Positions 21,272-33,500 of a stretch of DNA of 64,000 nucleotides are shown here, piece by piece; position 1 is the stretch's first letter, and every line of letters starts with the position of its first letter. The stretch lies in the NCBI RefSeq assembly GCF_033118175.1, contig NC_083710.1, positions 41,137,501 through 41,201,500 of the forward strand, written 5' to 3'. This DNA comes from Dama dama. Its lineage: Eukaryota > Chordata > Mammalia > Artiodactyla > Cervidae. The translations under genes were made by a program, and so were the position numbers. A model generated the notes under the pieces. The model ran no database searches. It was not told the DNA's origin and saw nothing but the letters and a program-made list of their open reading frames with translations.

Positions 21272-23214
21272 TGATAGCTTATGGTGAACATTGTCGGATT
21301 TGTGATCTCTGAAAAAGATTTAGCTTTGGGACCAGGGACGCGACTTGATCATTCAAGAGCTTTTATGTAGCAGAGTTTTTTAAAGTAAGAAAAGGGATAG
21401 AGAAAGTATCTGACACAGATATCAGAAGGGGGATGGAGAGTGTCCCCCTGCTAGCCTTTAGCAGTATGTTACATTCCTATCAGCAAGCTGTTAATTAGAG
21501 AAAGGAGATGTCTCAAAACTCAGAGTGGCACTAGGCCCCTCACCCCCACCCTGCATTTTCAGATAACATTGGCACAAGGTGAGTCATCCCAGGCCATAAA
21601 ATGATTAACATGAATCTTAAAGAAAGGCAGGGTCATATGGCAGTTCTATTTCCAGTTTTTTAAGATATCTCCACACTGTTTTCCATAGCGGCTGTACTAG
21701 TTTGCATTCCCACCAACAGTGTAAGAGGGTTCCCTTTTCTCCACACCCTCTCCAACATTTATTGCTTGTAGACTTTTGGATAGCAGCCATCCTGACTGGC
21801 GTGTAATGGTACCTCATTGTGGTTTTGATTTGCATTTCTCTAATAATGAGTGATGTTGAGCATCTTTTCATGTGTTTGTTAGCCATCTGTATGTCTTCTT
21901 TGGAGAAATGTCTGTTTAGTTCTTTGGCCCATTTTTTGATTGGGTCATTTATTTTTCTGGAATTGAGCTGCAGGAGTTGCTTGTATATTTTTGAGATTAA
22001 TCCTTTGTCTATTTCTTCATTTGCTATTATTTTCTCCCAATCTGCCATATGACCCAGCAATCCCACTTCTGGGCATACACACTGAGGAAACCAGATCTGA
22101 AAGAGACATGTGCACCCCAATGTTCATCGCAGCACTGTTTATAATAGCCAGGACATGGAAGCAACCTAGATGCCCATCAGCAGATGAATGGATAAGGAAG
22201 CTGTGGTACATATACACCATGGAATATTACTCAGCCGTTAAAAAGAATTCATTTGAATCAGTCCTAATGAGATGGATGAAACTGGAGCCCATTATACAGA
22301 GTGAAGTAAGCCAGAAAGATAAAGAACATTACAGCATACTAACACATATATATATGGAATCTAGAAAGATGGTAACGATAACCCTATATGCAAAACAGAA
22401 AAAGAGACACAGAAATACAGAACAGACTTTTGAACTCTGTGGGAGAAGTTGAGGGTGGGATGTTTCAAAAGAACAGCATGTATACTATCTATGGTGAAAC
22501 AGATCACCAGCCCAGGTGGGATGCATGAGACAAGTGCTCGGGCCTGGTGCACTGGGAAGACCCAGAGGAATCGGGTGGAGAGGGAGGTGGGAGGGGGGAT
22601 CGGGATGGGGAATACGTGTAAATCTATGGCTGATTCATATCAATGTATGACAAAACCCACTGAAATGTTGTGAAGTAATTAGCCTCCAACTAATAAAAAA
22701 AAAAAAAAAAAAAAAAGGAAAAAAAATAAAATAAAATAAATAGGTGCAATTTGTTCACTTTAAAAAAAAAAAAAAGAAAAAAAGAAAGGCAGGTTTCCAA
22801 GTAAATATATAGTTTCATTAACATAGATTAGGAGAACAATATATGAGTAAAGCATACTGGTTTGTTGAACCCTTATGGTTTCTGGGTCTTAACTCCAACC
22901 AACTTGAAGAAAGACAGTGTAGGGTAAATACATAGTTCGTTAACATAGCTTAGAAAAACATTTCCATAAGAAAAATGCCTTGGTTAGCTCAAGGTTTGAG
23001 GAAAGTTAAGTTCAGGTGGAGCCAGGTGTTGTCATGGTAACACAGAATTTTAAAAGGAACCTCCTTTTAAATTTGTATAGAGAAGGGAAAAAAATATCTG
23101 ACACTTGTAGTTTGTTTCCTCCTAACGCTTAAGAGAGAGAGAAAAATGTCTGACACTTGCAGTCTATTTCCTCCCTTTGGAGAACCCCTAGCCTTCCTGC
23201 CTGATACACTCTCA
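21272..23214 (-). mobile_element. 5' LTR of the deleted provirus, split by an L1
   Basis: The LTR comprises 21272-21630 (U5, R) and 22793-23214 (U3), about 780 bp without the insert. Its minus-strand start, tgagagtgtatcaggcagga, corresponds to the start of the 496-bp LTRs at 51803 and 58855, so this is a longer variant of the same family. In U3 two gagagagaaaaatgtctgac-like units (about 23081-23170) form a short imperfect direct repeat. The TSD atat is at 23215-23218. Confidence 0.85.
21631..22780 (+). mobile_element. 5'-inverted L1 with double A-tail
   Basis: The insert is bounded by the exact 12-bp duplication aaagaaaggcag at 21619-21630 and 22781-22792. 21631 to about 22042 is L1 in minus orientation. 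22043 onward is L1 in plus orientation (ORF2 C-terminus, open 21991-22452, and 3' UTR). The two parts meet at the same L1 position with a 13-base overlap (ctgccatatgacc). After the first A-run (22694-22716) lies a short non-L1 stretch with AATAAA at 22735-22740. A second A-run at about 22762-22780 then directly abuts the duplication. Confidence 0.95.
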
Positions 23215-23218
23215 ATAT

Positions 23219-23636
23219 GATACATATATAAATAAAATACAAAGGTACAACTTAAATGAAATGAAGTAAATTCCCAACATTTAGCCATAATGCGATATTG
23301 GAAAGCAGCTGGAGCAGAGTGAAACAGAAGAGTACAGACCTCTAGAACTTATAGTATGGTAGAAAGGTAACATTCATAGGATAAAGACACTGTTCACTGT
23401 GTATGACAAGAAAGGATTTTAATAATATCAATCTATTTTAATGAAACAAAATTAGACATGATTTTGAACAATGGATGAAATGAAAAGTAATTTACTTAAA
23501 ATTAACACGTTCGATAATTTCTCTTGAACCATGCAACAATGAAGGCAATATAGCCATGACAAAGACTATTTATCACTCTTTCTGGGTTATGCATTCAACA
23601 ATATTTAACATAGCCATGATACTGTGAAAAGTGAAA
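23219..23636. other. AT-rich interval without assigned feature
   Basis: No gene, microsatellite or recognised repeat between the provirus and the next SINE. Confidence 0.4.
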
Positions 23637-23858
23637 GTGTCAGTTACTCAATTGTGTCCAACTCTTTGTAACTCCATGGACTGTAGCTTGCCAGTCTCCT
23701 CTTTCCATGAGATTTTCCTGGCAAGAATACTGGAGCATCATTAATAATAGAGTGGGTTGCCATTTCCTTCTTCAGGGGATCTTCCCAATGCAGGGATCGA
23801 ACTGAGTTTTCCTGCATTGCAGGCAGATGCTTTACCATCTCAGCCACCAGACCTTTAT
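23637..23858 (-). mobile_element. Bov-tA SINE with a small internal insertion
   Basis: The reverse-complement SINE is complete from the tRNA-like head (cagccaccag side) to the tail (gtcagttactcaattgtgtc). Within the agaatactggagtgggttgc block about 14 extra bases (catcattaataata) separate tggag from gag, a copy-specific insertion. Confidence 0.87.
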
Positions 23859-24284
23859 ATAATATGTTCAAATATTTTCCATTTTGATGGTCAAGTTGTC
23901 TGCAAAGAATGAGAATCTAATTATCTCTATGGGAATAAACATTAAATTACTATTTTTTGATACTTAAAATAGTTATTTTATACTTGAATATAACTCTTCT
24001 AATTAATTCTTGTGCATTCTCTCACATATTCCTCATAACTGTCTCCAACATAAGTAGATGTCTTGATGTTACAGATTAGAAAACCAAGAGACAGAAAGTT
24101 ATGTCATTTGTTCAAAATTAATATATTTTAAAATATGTACATAAATATTTTGATAGAGAATTTCATTTAAGATTTTAATCTAGGCAGTCTAAATATGTAC
24201 CAATTTGAACTAACAGTTGAATTAGCTGTTAAGTAAAGTTAATAATATGCATATAGAAAGTGAAGAATAGTAAGGCAAAAATAA

Positions 24285-24420
24285 GTGACAGTGAAGTGAA
24301 ACTGAAAGTCACTCACAAAGTCTGACTCTTTGTGAACCCATGGAATTTTCTAGGCTATAATATTGGAGTGGGTAGCCTATTCCTTCTCCAGGGGCTCTTC
24401 TCAACTCAGGGAGGTAAATT
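24285..24420 (-). mobile_element. Bov-tA SINE fragment
   Basis: A diverged minus-strand fragment with gactctttgtgaacccatgg and ccttctccaggggctcttct. The tRNA-like head is missing. Confidence 0.72.
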
Positions 24421-25585
24421 TTAATTTCTCAGAGATTGTAACACAATTAAAAACATATTTATGAAGAAACAGATATAAATTCATAGAATGTATATTTATA
24501 TAGTAATGACTTAAAGTAGTGAATACTCCAAAGAGTTTTCCTTTAGAGAGTGAGCTGGGAATTCGGGAATAGTTTTAGAAGCCTATTTTTATATTAGTAT
24601 TATGCAATTTTATTGTTTTACATTTATATCTATTATTTTGGTAGTATATAAACACACACACATACACACACACACACATTCTTATATGCCCAAGCATTAG
24701 AAACACTTGCAAACTTTCCTTGTGACTTTTTTTTTTCCTAATAATAGGTCTCTTTACCCATACTTATTGGACAAACATGTGCATACATGGAGCACCTATT
24801 TACTATGCTAAAAAGATTTGTTAATTCATAACCTCTAGAATGTAAATTAATTTATGCATATCAAAGTATATTCTAAGACGTATTCTAGTCAGGGTATTTC
24901 TTAGTTGCTGAAATAGTGCAAAAAGTGTAGATTTAGTACAATTGCTGTGTTCACTTGATTGGTTTTAGAATGAATACCTTCTCCATTTTTACTTTTCATA
25001 CTTAATGTGGTACTTATTCATTCTTTATCCTTATCTGGAGCAATAGAGGCTGAGTTGTGAAAAAGCAAAACAGTAAATATTCTAAGCTTGGGAATAGAAA
25101 GAAAAAGAGAAAACAAGGTGGAGATAAAACTGTCTTTAGGTTGAAATGTTTTACATGTCTCCACAAATTTACCAGCAAAAAGTCTTTTAAGATATGGAAA
25201 TTTATTAACATTGTGGCTTTTACCATAAATTACTTTTAGCTGCTTACACATATACACAAAATGGTTAATCGTCTGCAGAGTTTCTGCTGTAAATACATGT
25301 CACTTTTACACAAGATTTAGATTTGACACTATTATGGTAATTTGCTAAGTGATAGAAGTACACCTATAATTTCATCCCTATCCTTCATCAAACCTATGGT
25401 AATACTTGATTGTATTCACTCTAAATTCAAAACACCTTTAGAAAGATATTAAAAATGACTTCTTTCTCACTTTTGCAAAGATAATATTAAAAAAAAAAAA
25501 GACACAAAACTGTATCTGTCTTTGCAGGGAATGTCAAATTTCAAAGTTATGCACTTTATGTCCCAAATATAATACTGCGTTAACT
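24421..25585. other. AT-rich unique interval
   Basis: No gene identified. A (CA)n run lies at about 24652-24679. Short open frames around 25014-25257 have low-complexity composition and no recognisable motif. Confidence 0.4.
24652..24679. repeat. (CA)n microsatellite
   Basis: About 28 bases of mostly CA dinucleotides with one interruption. Confidence 0.85.
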
Positions 25586-26281
25586 AGTACAGCCGCTATG
25601 GAAAACAGTGTGGAGATTTCTTAAAAAACTGGAAATAGAACTGCCATATGACCCAGCAATCCCACTTCTGGGCATACACACTGAGGAAACCAGATCTGAA
25701 AGAGACACATGCACCCCAATGTTCATCGCAGCACTGTTTATAATAGCCAGGACATGGAAGCAACCTAGATGCCCATCAGCAGATGAATGGATAAGGAAGC
25801 TGTGGTACATATACACCATGGAATATTACTCAGCCATTAAAAAGAATTCATTTGAACCAGTCCTAATGAGATGGATGAAGCTGGAGCCCCTTATACAGAG
25901 TGAAGTAAGCCAGAAAGATAAAGAACATTACAGCATACTAACACATGTATATGGAATTTAGAAAGGTGATAACGATAACCCTATATGCAGAACAGAAAAA
26001 GAGACACAGAAATACAGAACAGACTTTTGAACTTTGTGGGAGAATGTGAGGGTGGGATATTTCAAAAGAACAGCATGTATGCTATCTATGGTGAAACAGA
26101 TCACCAGCCCAGGTGGGATGCACGAGACAAGTGCTCCGGCCTGGTGCACTGGGAAGACCCAGAGGAATCGGGTGGAGAGGGAGGTGGGAGGGGGGATCGG
26201 GATTGGGAATACATGTAAATCCATGGCTGATTCATATCAATGTATGACAAAACCCACTGGGAAAAAAAAAAAAAAAAAAAA
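25586..26281 (+). mobile_element. L1 LINE, short 3' end with an early A-tail
   Basis: The insert begins in the ORF2 C-terminus; the open frame 25608-25961 carries the LPYDPAIPLLGIHTEE and TMEYYSAIKKN blocks and ends at the ORF2 stop. It includes most of the 3' UTR. It then switches to a pure A-run at about 26262, some 40 to 50 bases before the point where the other L1 copies here end. I could not find a target-site duplication. The sequence is close to the copy at 22043-22716, so it is fairly young. Confidence 0.9.
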
Positions 26282-29077
26282 GTCCTCCACTCTTCTATCA
26301 GTTATGAACAAATAATGGAATATATGGGTTTTCTAGACAGATATAACTAATTAGCTGAACTATAGTGTACAAAGGAAACATGAATATAAAGCAAATGTTT
26401 GATTTCAAAATATAGGTTTTTATTTTAATAAGCAAGTCTCCAGGTTTTATAGTCTGTAAAAATGCTTTCTAAATAGTTTTCCCTTTTCCAATTTCTCCTA
26501 TCTGTAATGACAAAAATAAAATCTCTCCAACATTCCCTTATCTATTGGATTTCCTTTACCTTTAACTCTTTTCTTCTCCTGTCAGTCACTATTCTCCCAA
26601 GTACATTTTTATAAATGCAAAATTAGAAAGGGGAAGTCATTTAACAAAATATTTTAAGGATGTTATGAATTAAGAGTAAATATAATGAAGTATTGGTATA
26701 GCATTGATGAAGTATTAGAGCAAAATTATAATTGTATCTGTCACTTAAATTCTTGCAATAATGTTAAAAAAATACTATCAAAATGTTATTCACATCTTCA
26801 TTGTCAAGACCATATCATACTGATACTTTTAATGTCAATGGGAGAGAGTATCTCACCTAACTTGATCACCATAAGCCTACCTTAAACTCAGAAGTGCTTT
26901 TGCTGAATAGAAAAGGTACAGTGGAACTGGCAAGCAATGACTAGACTTGCCTCTGTCACAAAATATCCATGAATACTTTAGTTGTTACCTGCAGCACTAA
27001 TTTAATTCTTACTGAAATGAAGCAGTTAAAGCCTGATAATGATTACATCCACACCCAGGTCTAAGATTTCTAAGTGTTATGTTGGATATCTGTGGTTTGG
27101 TGACCTGTTATCTAATGAAAAAAATATTTTAACACCTTGCAGTCGGTAATCAATGTTGTTAAATGAACAAGGTAGACTGAACATTTTCATTAAGAAAATA
27201 AAGAATTAAAAATTCCCCAAAGTCCCAGTTCATAGAAGTCATATAACATTGCTGGGCAGGAATTATTTTGAAAGTCACCTGCCTTGGCAGTAGAGAAAGT
27301 TCCTTATGGAGACACCAGTTGTGCTCTGGGTTGACTCCCACTGTGTTGTGTTCTGTGGACACATAGTGGCTCACTGGGAATTATCCTTGCCCAGTCTCTT
27401 CTGTGGGCATGTGGAAAGTAAGACTGTGCAGCTTTTACAGCAACTTTCATCTGCTGCAGGTTTGGAGCCCAAAATTTGCCTTACGAATGAAACAGTCACT
27501 GTGCTCCTCGGGGCAGACTTGTGGTTTCTTTGGCATTATGAGTTCCCATTTGGCTTTTCATATATATTCTTTTAGTCAGTTCTATGTGCAAGTGAACATA
27601 TAAAAACCTTGTCTAGACAAAGCACTGAATCCTCTGTTGTCTAGAATCAATGCCTTTGTGCTGAGCCTTTTCCATTCTCTTAAATTAATGGTGGAAAACA
27701 AAAAGGCATCTACAATTAAAGGCTTTGGTGGAAAGGTAACATCTAATATTTGATATTTGACTTTGGGCTGCCTGCTGTTGTCTGGCAGGTTTATACTGAG
27801 ACCTCTAGTCTTGCAATCTTATCTCCTGCTAAGTCTGCTTCTTACTGCCACCTGTTTACAATGAGCCATAGTTAGGCTCTCTCTCACATAACTTGGTAAA
27901 AGTGAAAAACATCTGCAGACATAAGCTACATTTTGAGGTTTACAAAATATTTCTAGTAACTGTAAGCCTCTTAGTAACATGGGCAGCCATTGAGAATAAA
28001 ATAGATGACAGTTTCATAAAATATTTTACCACAGGCCAGCAAATAGCTAGAGTTCTTTGTGTCTACCATGCACAACTAGTCAAAACCATATGGTTTAACT
28101 CACATTTGAGATAATCTTCTGTAGCAGTTTTGAACTCAGAACAATAGATGTAAACAATTTTAATAAGTTAAAATATATTTAATTGTAAACTATAGTAGAT
28201 TTACAATATCACTGAAAATGATAGAAGAGCAGTATCTAGGCAGGCACCCCACAAATGAATTGGCCAAGACATAATTATCCATCAACTAAAGTACCATCTA
28301 TCAGGCCAACACAAGAACTATTGATTTAAGAACTATGTAATCATAGCAACTGTAGAAGGATCAAAGAATAAAACTAAGATGTGAACATGTCTACCATTAA
28401 GATTCAAATGAAAGATAGATAATGGACACTGTAGCAGTCATGTAGTATAAAATAGTCTATAAAACCTTGCCTAAAAATTTAAAAACTTATAGAAAGAAGT
28501 AGGAAAATAACCTCCGCATTAATTGTGTCCTACATATTTTGTGTAAAGGGATCTAGTAAGTAAAAGCCCAATTTGCACATAGAATTCTAGTTACAAAAGC
28601 ATTCAGGAAATTTCACTTCCAAACTAAGTCTCTGTGGTATAGGAAGGTATGCTAAAAAAGTATGTGGAATAAAATAATTCCTACATTTTATCTCTTTGGC
28701 AGCTCAAAATCCATGCATATCTTTCTATTTAAACTTCAAAGGAGAAATGATAGCAATAAAAATGACTTTTGCTGAAGTACATAATTATGAAAATACATCC
28801 AATCTTTTATCAATAGGAGAGATCTATCTTAGGCAATAGTTGATGATATTCTAGATACATATTATAATATATATATGTATATATAATTATTATTTACTCA
28901 CTATGAAAATAACTCAGGTTATTATTAAATAGGAATAAAAGTAAAAAGGAAAAAGAGACATTAATAATTAATATTTATAGATATACACATAGAAGAGAAA
29001 GACAGTTCATACAGCTACTTCAGGTCCACATGTAAAGTTGTTTAGTATTAGTTACACCATACCGCCTGTTTTTTGTT
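26282..29077. other. Unique AT-rich interval, no gene seen
   Basis: About 2.8 kb without recognisable interspersed repeats. The largest frames (27306-27575 and 27403-27603, overlapping) show no domain, splice context or codon pattern that would support a gene. A short TA run occurs near 28866-28886. Confidence 0.45.
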
Positions 29078-29265
29078 GTTGTTAAGTTGCTAAGTGATGT
29101 CCAACTCTTTTGTGACTCGTAGACTGTAGCCCACCAGGCTCTTCTGTCCATGGGATTTCCCAGGCAAAAATATTGGAGTTTCCATTTCCTTCTCCAGGGG
29201 ATCTTCCTGACTGAAGCATAAAGCTCAAATGTTCTTTACCACTGAACCACCAAGGAAGCCACCTA
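29078..29265 (-). mobile_element. Bov-tA SINE
   Basis: Reverse-complement SINE from gttgctaagtgatgtccaac (tail side) to accaccaaggaagcc (tRNA-like head side). Confidence 0.85.
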
Positions 29266-29462
29266 GCAGATATGATTAATATCATATGCTTCATATACAA
29301 TATATTGCATTGAATTGTAGCAATTTTCTATGAGATGTACATAAACTACCTTTAAGAAAGCAGCACCCCTTTATTAGCTCAGGGAAAGACTTTATATACT
29401 AGGTGTAATAGAAACATGTGTCTCAGGATATAACCAAATACCTCTAAAAAGTGCTAATTACA
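29266..29462. other. Unassigned spacer
   Basis: Nothing recognisable in this short gap between a SINE and a BovB fragment. Confidence 0.35.
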
Positions 29463-30022
29463 TTCAGTTCAGTTCAGTTGCTCAGTCATGTCCAACTCTT
29501 TGTGACTCCATGGACTGCAACACACCAGGCCTCCCTATCAATCACCAACTCCTGGAGCTTGCTCAAACTTATGTCAATAGAGTCGGTGATGCCATCCAAT
29601 CATCTCATCCTCTGTCATCCCCTTCTTCTCCTGCCTTCAATCTTTCCCAGCATCAGGGTCTTTTCCAATGAGTCAGTTTTTTGAATCAGGTAGCCAAATT
29701 ATTGGTGCTTCAGCTTCATCACCAGTCCTTCCAATGTATATTCAGGACTGATTTCCTTTAGGAATGACTGGTTTGATCTCCCTGCAGTCCAAGGGACTCT
29801 CAAGAGTCTTCTCTAGCACCACAGTTCAAAAGCATCAGTTCCTCAGCACTCAGCTTTCCTTATGGTCCAACTCTCACATCCATACATGACTACTGGAGAA
29901 AACATAGTTTTGAATATGGACCTTTGTTGGCAAAGTCATGTCTCTGCTTTTTAACATGCTGTTTAAATTAGTCATAGCTTTTCTTCCAAAGAGTAAGTGT
30001 CATTTAATCTCATGGCTGCAAT
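29463..30022 (-). mobile_element. BovB LINE 3' end, antisense
   Basis: It begins with cagttcagttcagttgctca and follows BovB in reverse order through the ORF2 C-terminus to the ctcatggctgca block, where it stops. About 560 bp of a 5'-truncated copy. Confidence 0.88.
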
Positions 30023-30269
30023 TACATTAGATTCCTTTAATTATGGACAAAGCAGTGGTTTATCCTCACTAGAATAGACATTAATTCTGATTATAGATTT
30101 GTATTCTCAGTCCAAAACATTTCTTCCAAAATTGCCACCTGTGAACTTAACACTTTCTTTACAATAATTGTATCCTGTATAATGTTGTTTCTAACTAAGG
30201 AATTTGATTTACAGCAATAGAAGTGTAACAATGATCAATAGAAATACAACAACTGTCTGTTTCTACCCT

Positions 30270-31246
30270 TTCTAAGAACTGGGCATGGAACAACAGACTG
30301 GTTCCAAATAGGGAAAGGAGTATATCAAGGCTGTATATTGTCACCCTGCTTATTTAACTTATATGCAGAGTACATCATGAGAAATGCTGGGCTGGAAGAA
30401 GCACAAGTTGGAATCAAGATTGCCGGGAGAAATATCAATAACCTCAGATATGCAGATGACACCACCCTTATGGCAGAAAGTGAAGAGGAACTAAAAAGCC
30501 TCTTGATGAAAGTGAAAGAGGAGAGTGAGAAAGTTGGCTTAAAGCTCAACATTCAGAAAACTAAGATCATGGCATCTGGTCCCATCACCTCATGGGAAAT
30601 AGACGGGGAAACAGTGGAAGCAGTGTCAGACTTTATTTTTTTGGGCTCCAAAATCACTGCAGATGGTGACTGCAGCCATGAAATTAAAACAAAAACAAAA
30701 ACAAAAACACGCTTACTCCTTGGAAGGGAAGTTATGCCAACCTAGATAGCATATTAAAAAGCAGAGACATTACTTTGCCAAGAAAGGTCCATCTAGTCAA
30801 GGCTATGGTTTTTCCAGTAGTCATGTACGGATGTGAGATTTGGACTGTGAAGAAAGCTGAGTGCTGAAAAATTGATGCTTTTGAACTATGGTGTTGGAGA
30901 AGACTCTTGAGAATCCCTTGGACTGCAAGAAGATCCAACCAGTCCATCCTAAAGGAGATCATTCCTGGGTGTTCAATGGAAGGACAGATGCTGAAGCAGA
31001 AACTCCAATACTTTGGCCACTTCATGCAAAGGGTTGACTCATTGGAAAATACCCTGATGCTGGGAGGGATTTGGGGCAGGAGGAGAAAGGGACGAGAGAG
31101 GATGAGATGGTTGGATGGCATCACTGACTCAATGGACATTACAGAGTAAACTCCGGGAGTTGGTGATCGACAGGTAGGACTGGTGTGCTGTGACTCAATG
31201 CATCGCAGAGAGTCGGACATGACAGAGCAACTGAACTGAACTGAAC
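30270..31246 (+). mobile_element. BovB LINE, 3' third
   Basis: The copy starts in the middle of RT (tggaacaacagactggttcc) and runs to the ACTGA tail at about 31246. It is 5'-truncated. An (AAAAC)n-like run at about 30685-30708 interrupts the frame. Confidence 0.92.
30338..30745 (+). pseudogene. BovB ORF2 RT fragment, 135 codons open
   Basis: The frame contains the RT active-site block NNLRYADDTTLMAESEEELK and the following LKLNIQKTKIMAS and WEIDGETVEAVSDFIFLGSKI blocks. It ends after a KTKTKTKT stretch produced by the AAAAC repeat. The downstream ORF2 C-terminus continues in other frames (30907-31149). It is a fragment without start or endonuclease. Confidence 0.88.
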
Positions 31247-31251
31247 TGATG

Positions 31252-31550
31252 TCTGTCGTAGTCTTTCTTCCAAGAAGCAAGCATCTTTTAAATCCGTTGC
31301 TATAGTCATCATCTACAGTGATTTTGGAGTCCATAAAACTAAAGTCTGTCACTGTTTCCATTGTTTCCCCATCTGCCATCTATGAAGTGATGAGACCCGA
31401 TGCAGTGATAATAGTTCTTTGAATGTTGAACTTTGAACCATGATTTCACTCTCATCTTTCCCCTTCATCAAAAGGCCATTTGGTTCCGCTTGGCTTTCTG
31501 CCATTTGCGTGGTATCATCTCATATTTGAAGTTGTTGGTATATCTCCCAG
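31252..31550 (-). mobile_element. BovB LINE fragment, antisense
   Basis: Reverse-complement BovB covering the gtctttcttccaagaagcaa to atatctcccag region, part of RT and the segment after it. It lies tail-to-tail against the sense copy ending at 31246. It may be a separate truncated insertion or part of the copy at 29463 split by the sense element; the overlap of the two pieces argues for separate copies. Confidence 0.85.
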
Positions 31551-31668
31551 AATGGACTTCCATGTCCCCCTCCAAGGAATCTTTCTGGCTCAGGGATAAA
31601 ACCTGCATATCTTAAGTCTCATGTATTGGCAAGTGGGTTCTTTACCACTAGCACCACCTGGAAAGCCT
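31551..31668 (-). mobile_element. tRNA-derived SINE fragment
   Basis: It ends with accacctggaaagcc, the reverse complement of the SINE head, and has ctggctcagggataaaacct-like text. Only about 115 diverged bases. Confidence 0.55.
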
Positions 31669-33500
31669 ATATAACTGCTATGGAGCCTTCCTTTTACAAC
31701 TTCTGTATGTTGGGAGTAAGAACAGATAAACTACTAATTAATTAAATTGGACTTACTACCACCCTAATGGTGTGGGCAACAGAATTAGATAGATTCTGCC
31801 TTGCAATATACATTATTGTGCCCATGTTTCTGTATTCATATTTTCTCTGGATGTGTTAAAAATTAGAAAACCACACAACTTTACTTCTAAGAAAAAAAAA
31901 AAAAAAGAACAATTTTGCTGTGAAAGAAATGAAGAAAAGAGCTGATATATTATTATCCTGTCTTATCATATGCTACATCAACCAGAAAATGTAGTATTAT
32001 ATTTTATTTAAATACTTGAAGACTATAGCATATGTGATTAATTTTTTAGGATATTATATATTTTCTGATATAATTAAAAAAAAGAGTTTTGTTCTTTTCT
32101 ATTTTCAGATTTCATGAATTTTTAAACCACATGTTGGAAGTAGGAGTGAGTTCTCTCACAATTACAACATATTAATCACTAGACAAATTTTTATCATTTT
32201 TGTTAATGGAAATGTTAGACCTTTCATTATGGATCACCACAATTACCCCATTATCGTTGGAAGTTTAGCCTTTCCCCTGTCTATTTGGGGACTCTCATAA
32301 ATTGCTCAGTAGTCAAAATGTGCAGTTGTATCAGTTTTTGAGTGGTTAATCCTGATGAGCAAAGAGGAACAAAGATTTCTGTCATATGTGTTCAGTGTTG
32401 TTTTTGAAAATTTTATTGCCAGATTCTTAATCCATTGTAAATAACTTTGCATTTTTTTTCCTCCACATATCTTTACAGTTATATCCATATAGGAAATATC
32501 TCTACAGTTGTTGCTTTTTGAAATTTTATATTTTTGAACAGTTTTATTTGTTTTAATAGCATCTCTTTTACCTCATTTTCCTCCCTGTGCAATCACTGTT
32601 AGAAGAATCAGTGAAATTTTGGATCATCTAGTATCTTACATTTTCATTCACATTTTCCATAGTTTTTCTTATATTGCTTGCATTTTGGAAGAAAAATCAA
32701 TTTCTGTCTTAAAAATCAGATTTTTAATATCATCTGTATTCATAGTGCTCTTCAGTCCATTAATTGAAGTTTTCTTTCAATTTAAAAAATAATATATTAA
32801 TATTTCAAAATCTGGTTATTTCTACTACATAATAGCTTGTTTTCTTTATGTTTTATGGATATGTGGTATGTTGTAATTATAGCATTTGACATGTTAAAGT
32901 TCTTACTTGGAAATATTCTTTTGCAGTTACATTTTCTGTTAATATTGTTGCATTCATTTGGCTTTCCCAACATGTCCTTTTCCAATTTATTTTTATGGCA
33001 GTTGAAAATCAGTATTTTTTTGTTGTTGTTCTTAAATACAGGATACTAATTACAGTATAGAAATAGATAGTAGTGTGTAGTCACATACTTAAGATCCCAA
33101 ATTACAAATACCTTTTAGGTTCTTCAAATCAAATACTATACATTGAGACTTCTCTATCTGGTCACAATATTAGTTGAAACCGGATGACATTAAATTAAAT
33201 ATAAGATAGATAGTTATCTAAATGTGGTACATTTATAATTTCAGAATGAATCTTTTATTTGAAAAATATGATAGTGTTTGATTTAATCAAATTATTTTTT
33301 AAAAACTGGTAAAATGTTTTAAAATGGGTAACCTAGCTCCTAACTTCATAGCTGTTCTATATCAAGCTTTTTAAATTTTGATGCATTCATGAATTATTTT
33401 ACCATTGTGTCAATTATACCCCAATAAAGCTGAGAATAAGAACAAAATGCTACTGCTTTAAATGTGAAAAAGTAATAATGCCATATCTATTTCGAATGAC
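31669..33500. other. Unique AT-rich interval, no gene seen
   Basis: About 1.8 kb with no named repeat. The frames at 32797-33049 on both strands are low-complexity by-products of AT-rich sequence. Confidence 0.45.

Noticed and set aside
27306..27603. Two overlapping frames (89 and 66 codons) as a possible exon
   Set aside because: Overlapping in different phases, no recognised motif, and no clear paired splice sites with coding on both sides.
30732..31379. 215-codon minus-strand frame
   Set aside because: It reads through an antisense BovB piece and then antisense across the sense BovB end, so it is a product of the tail-to-tail arrangement.
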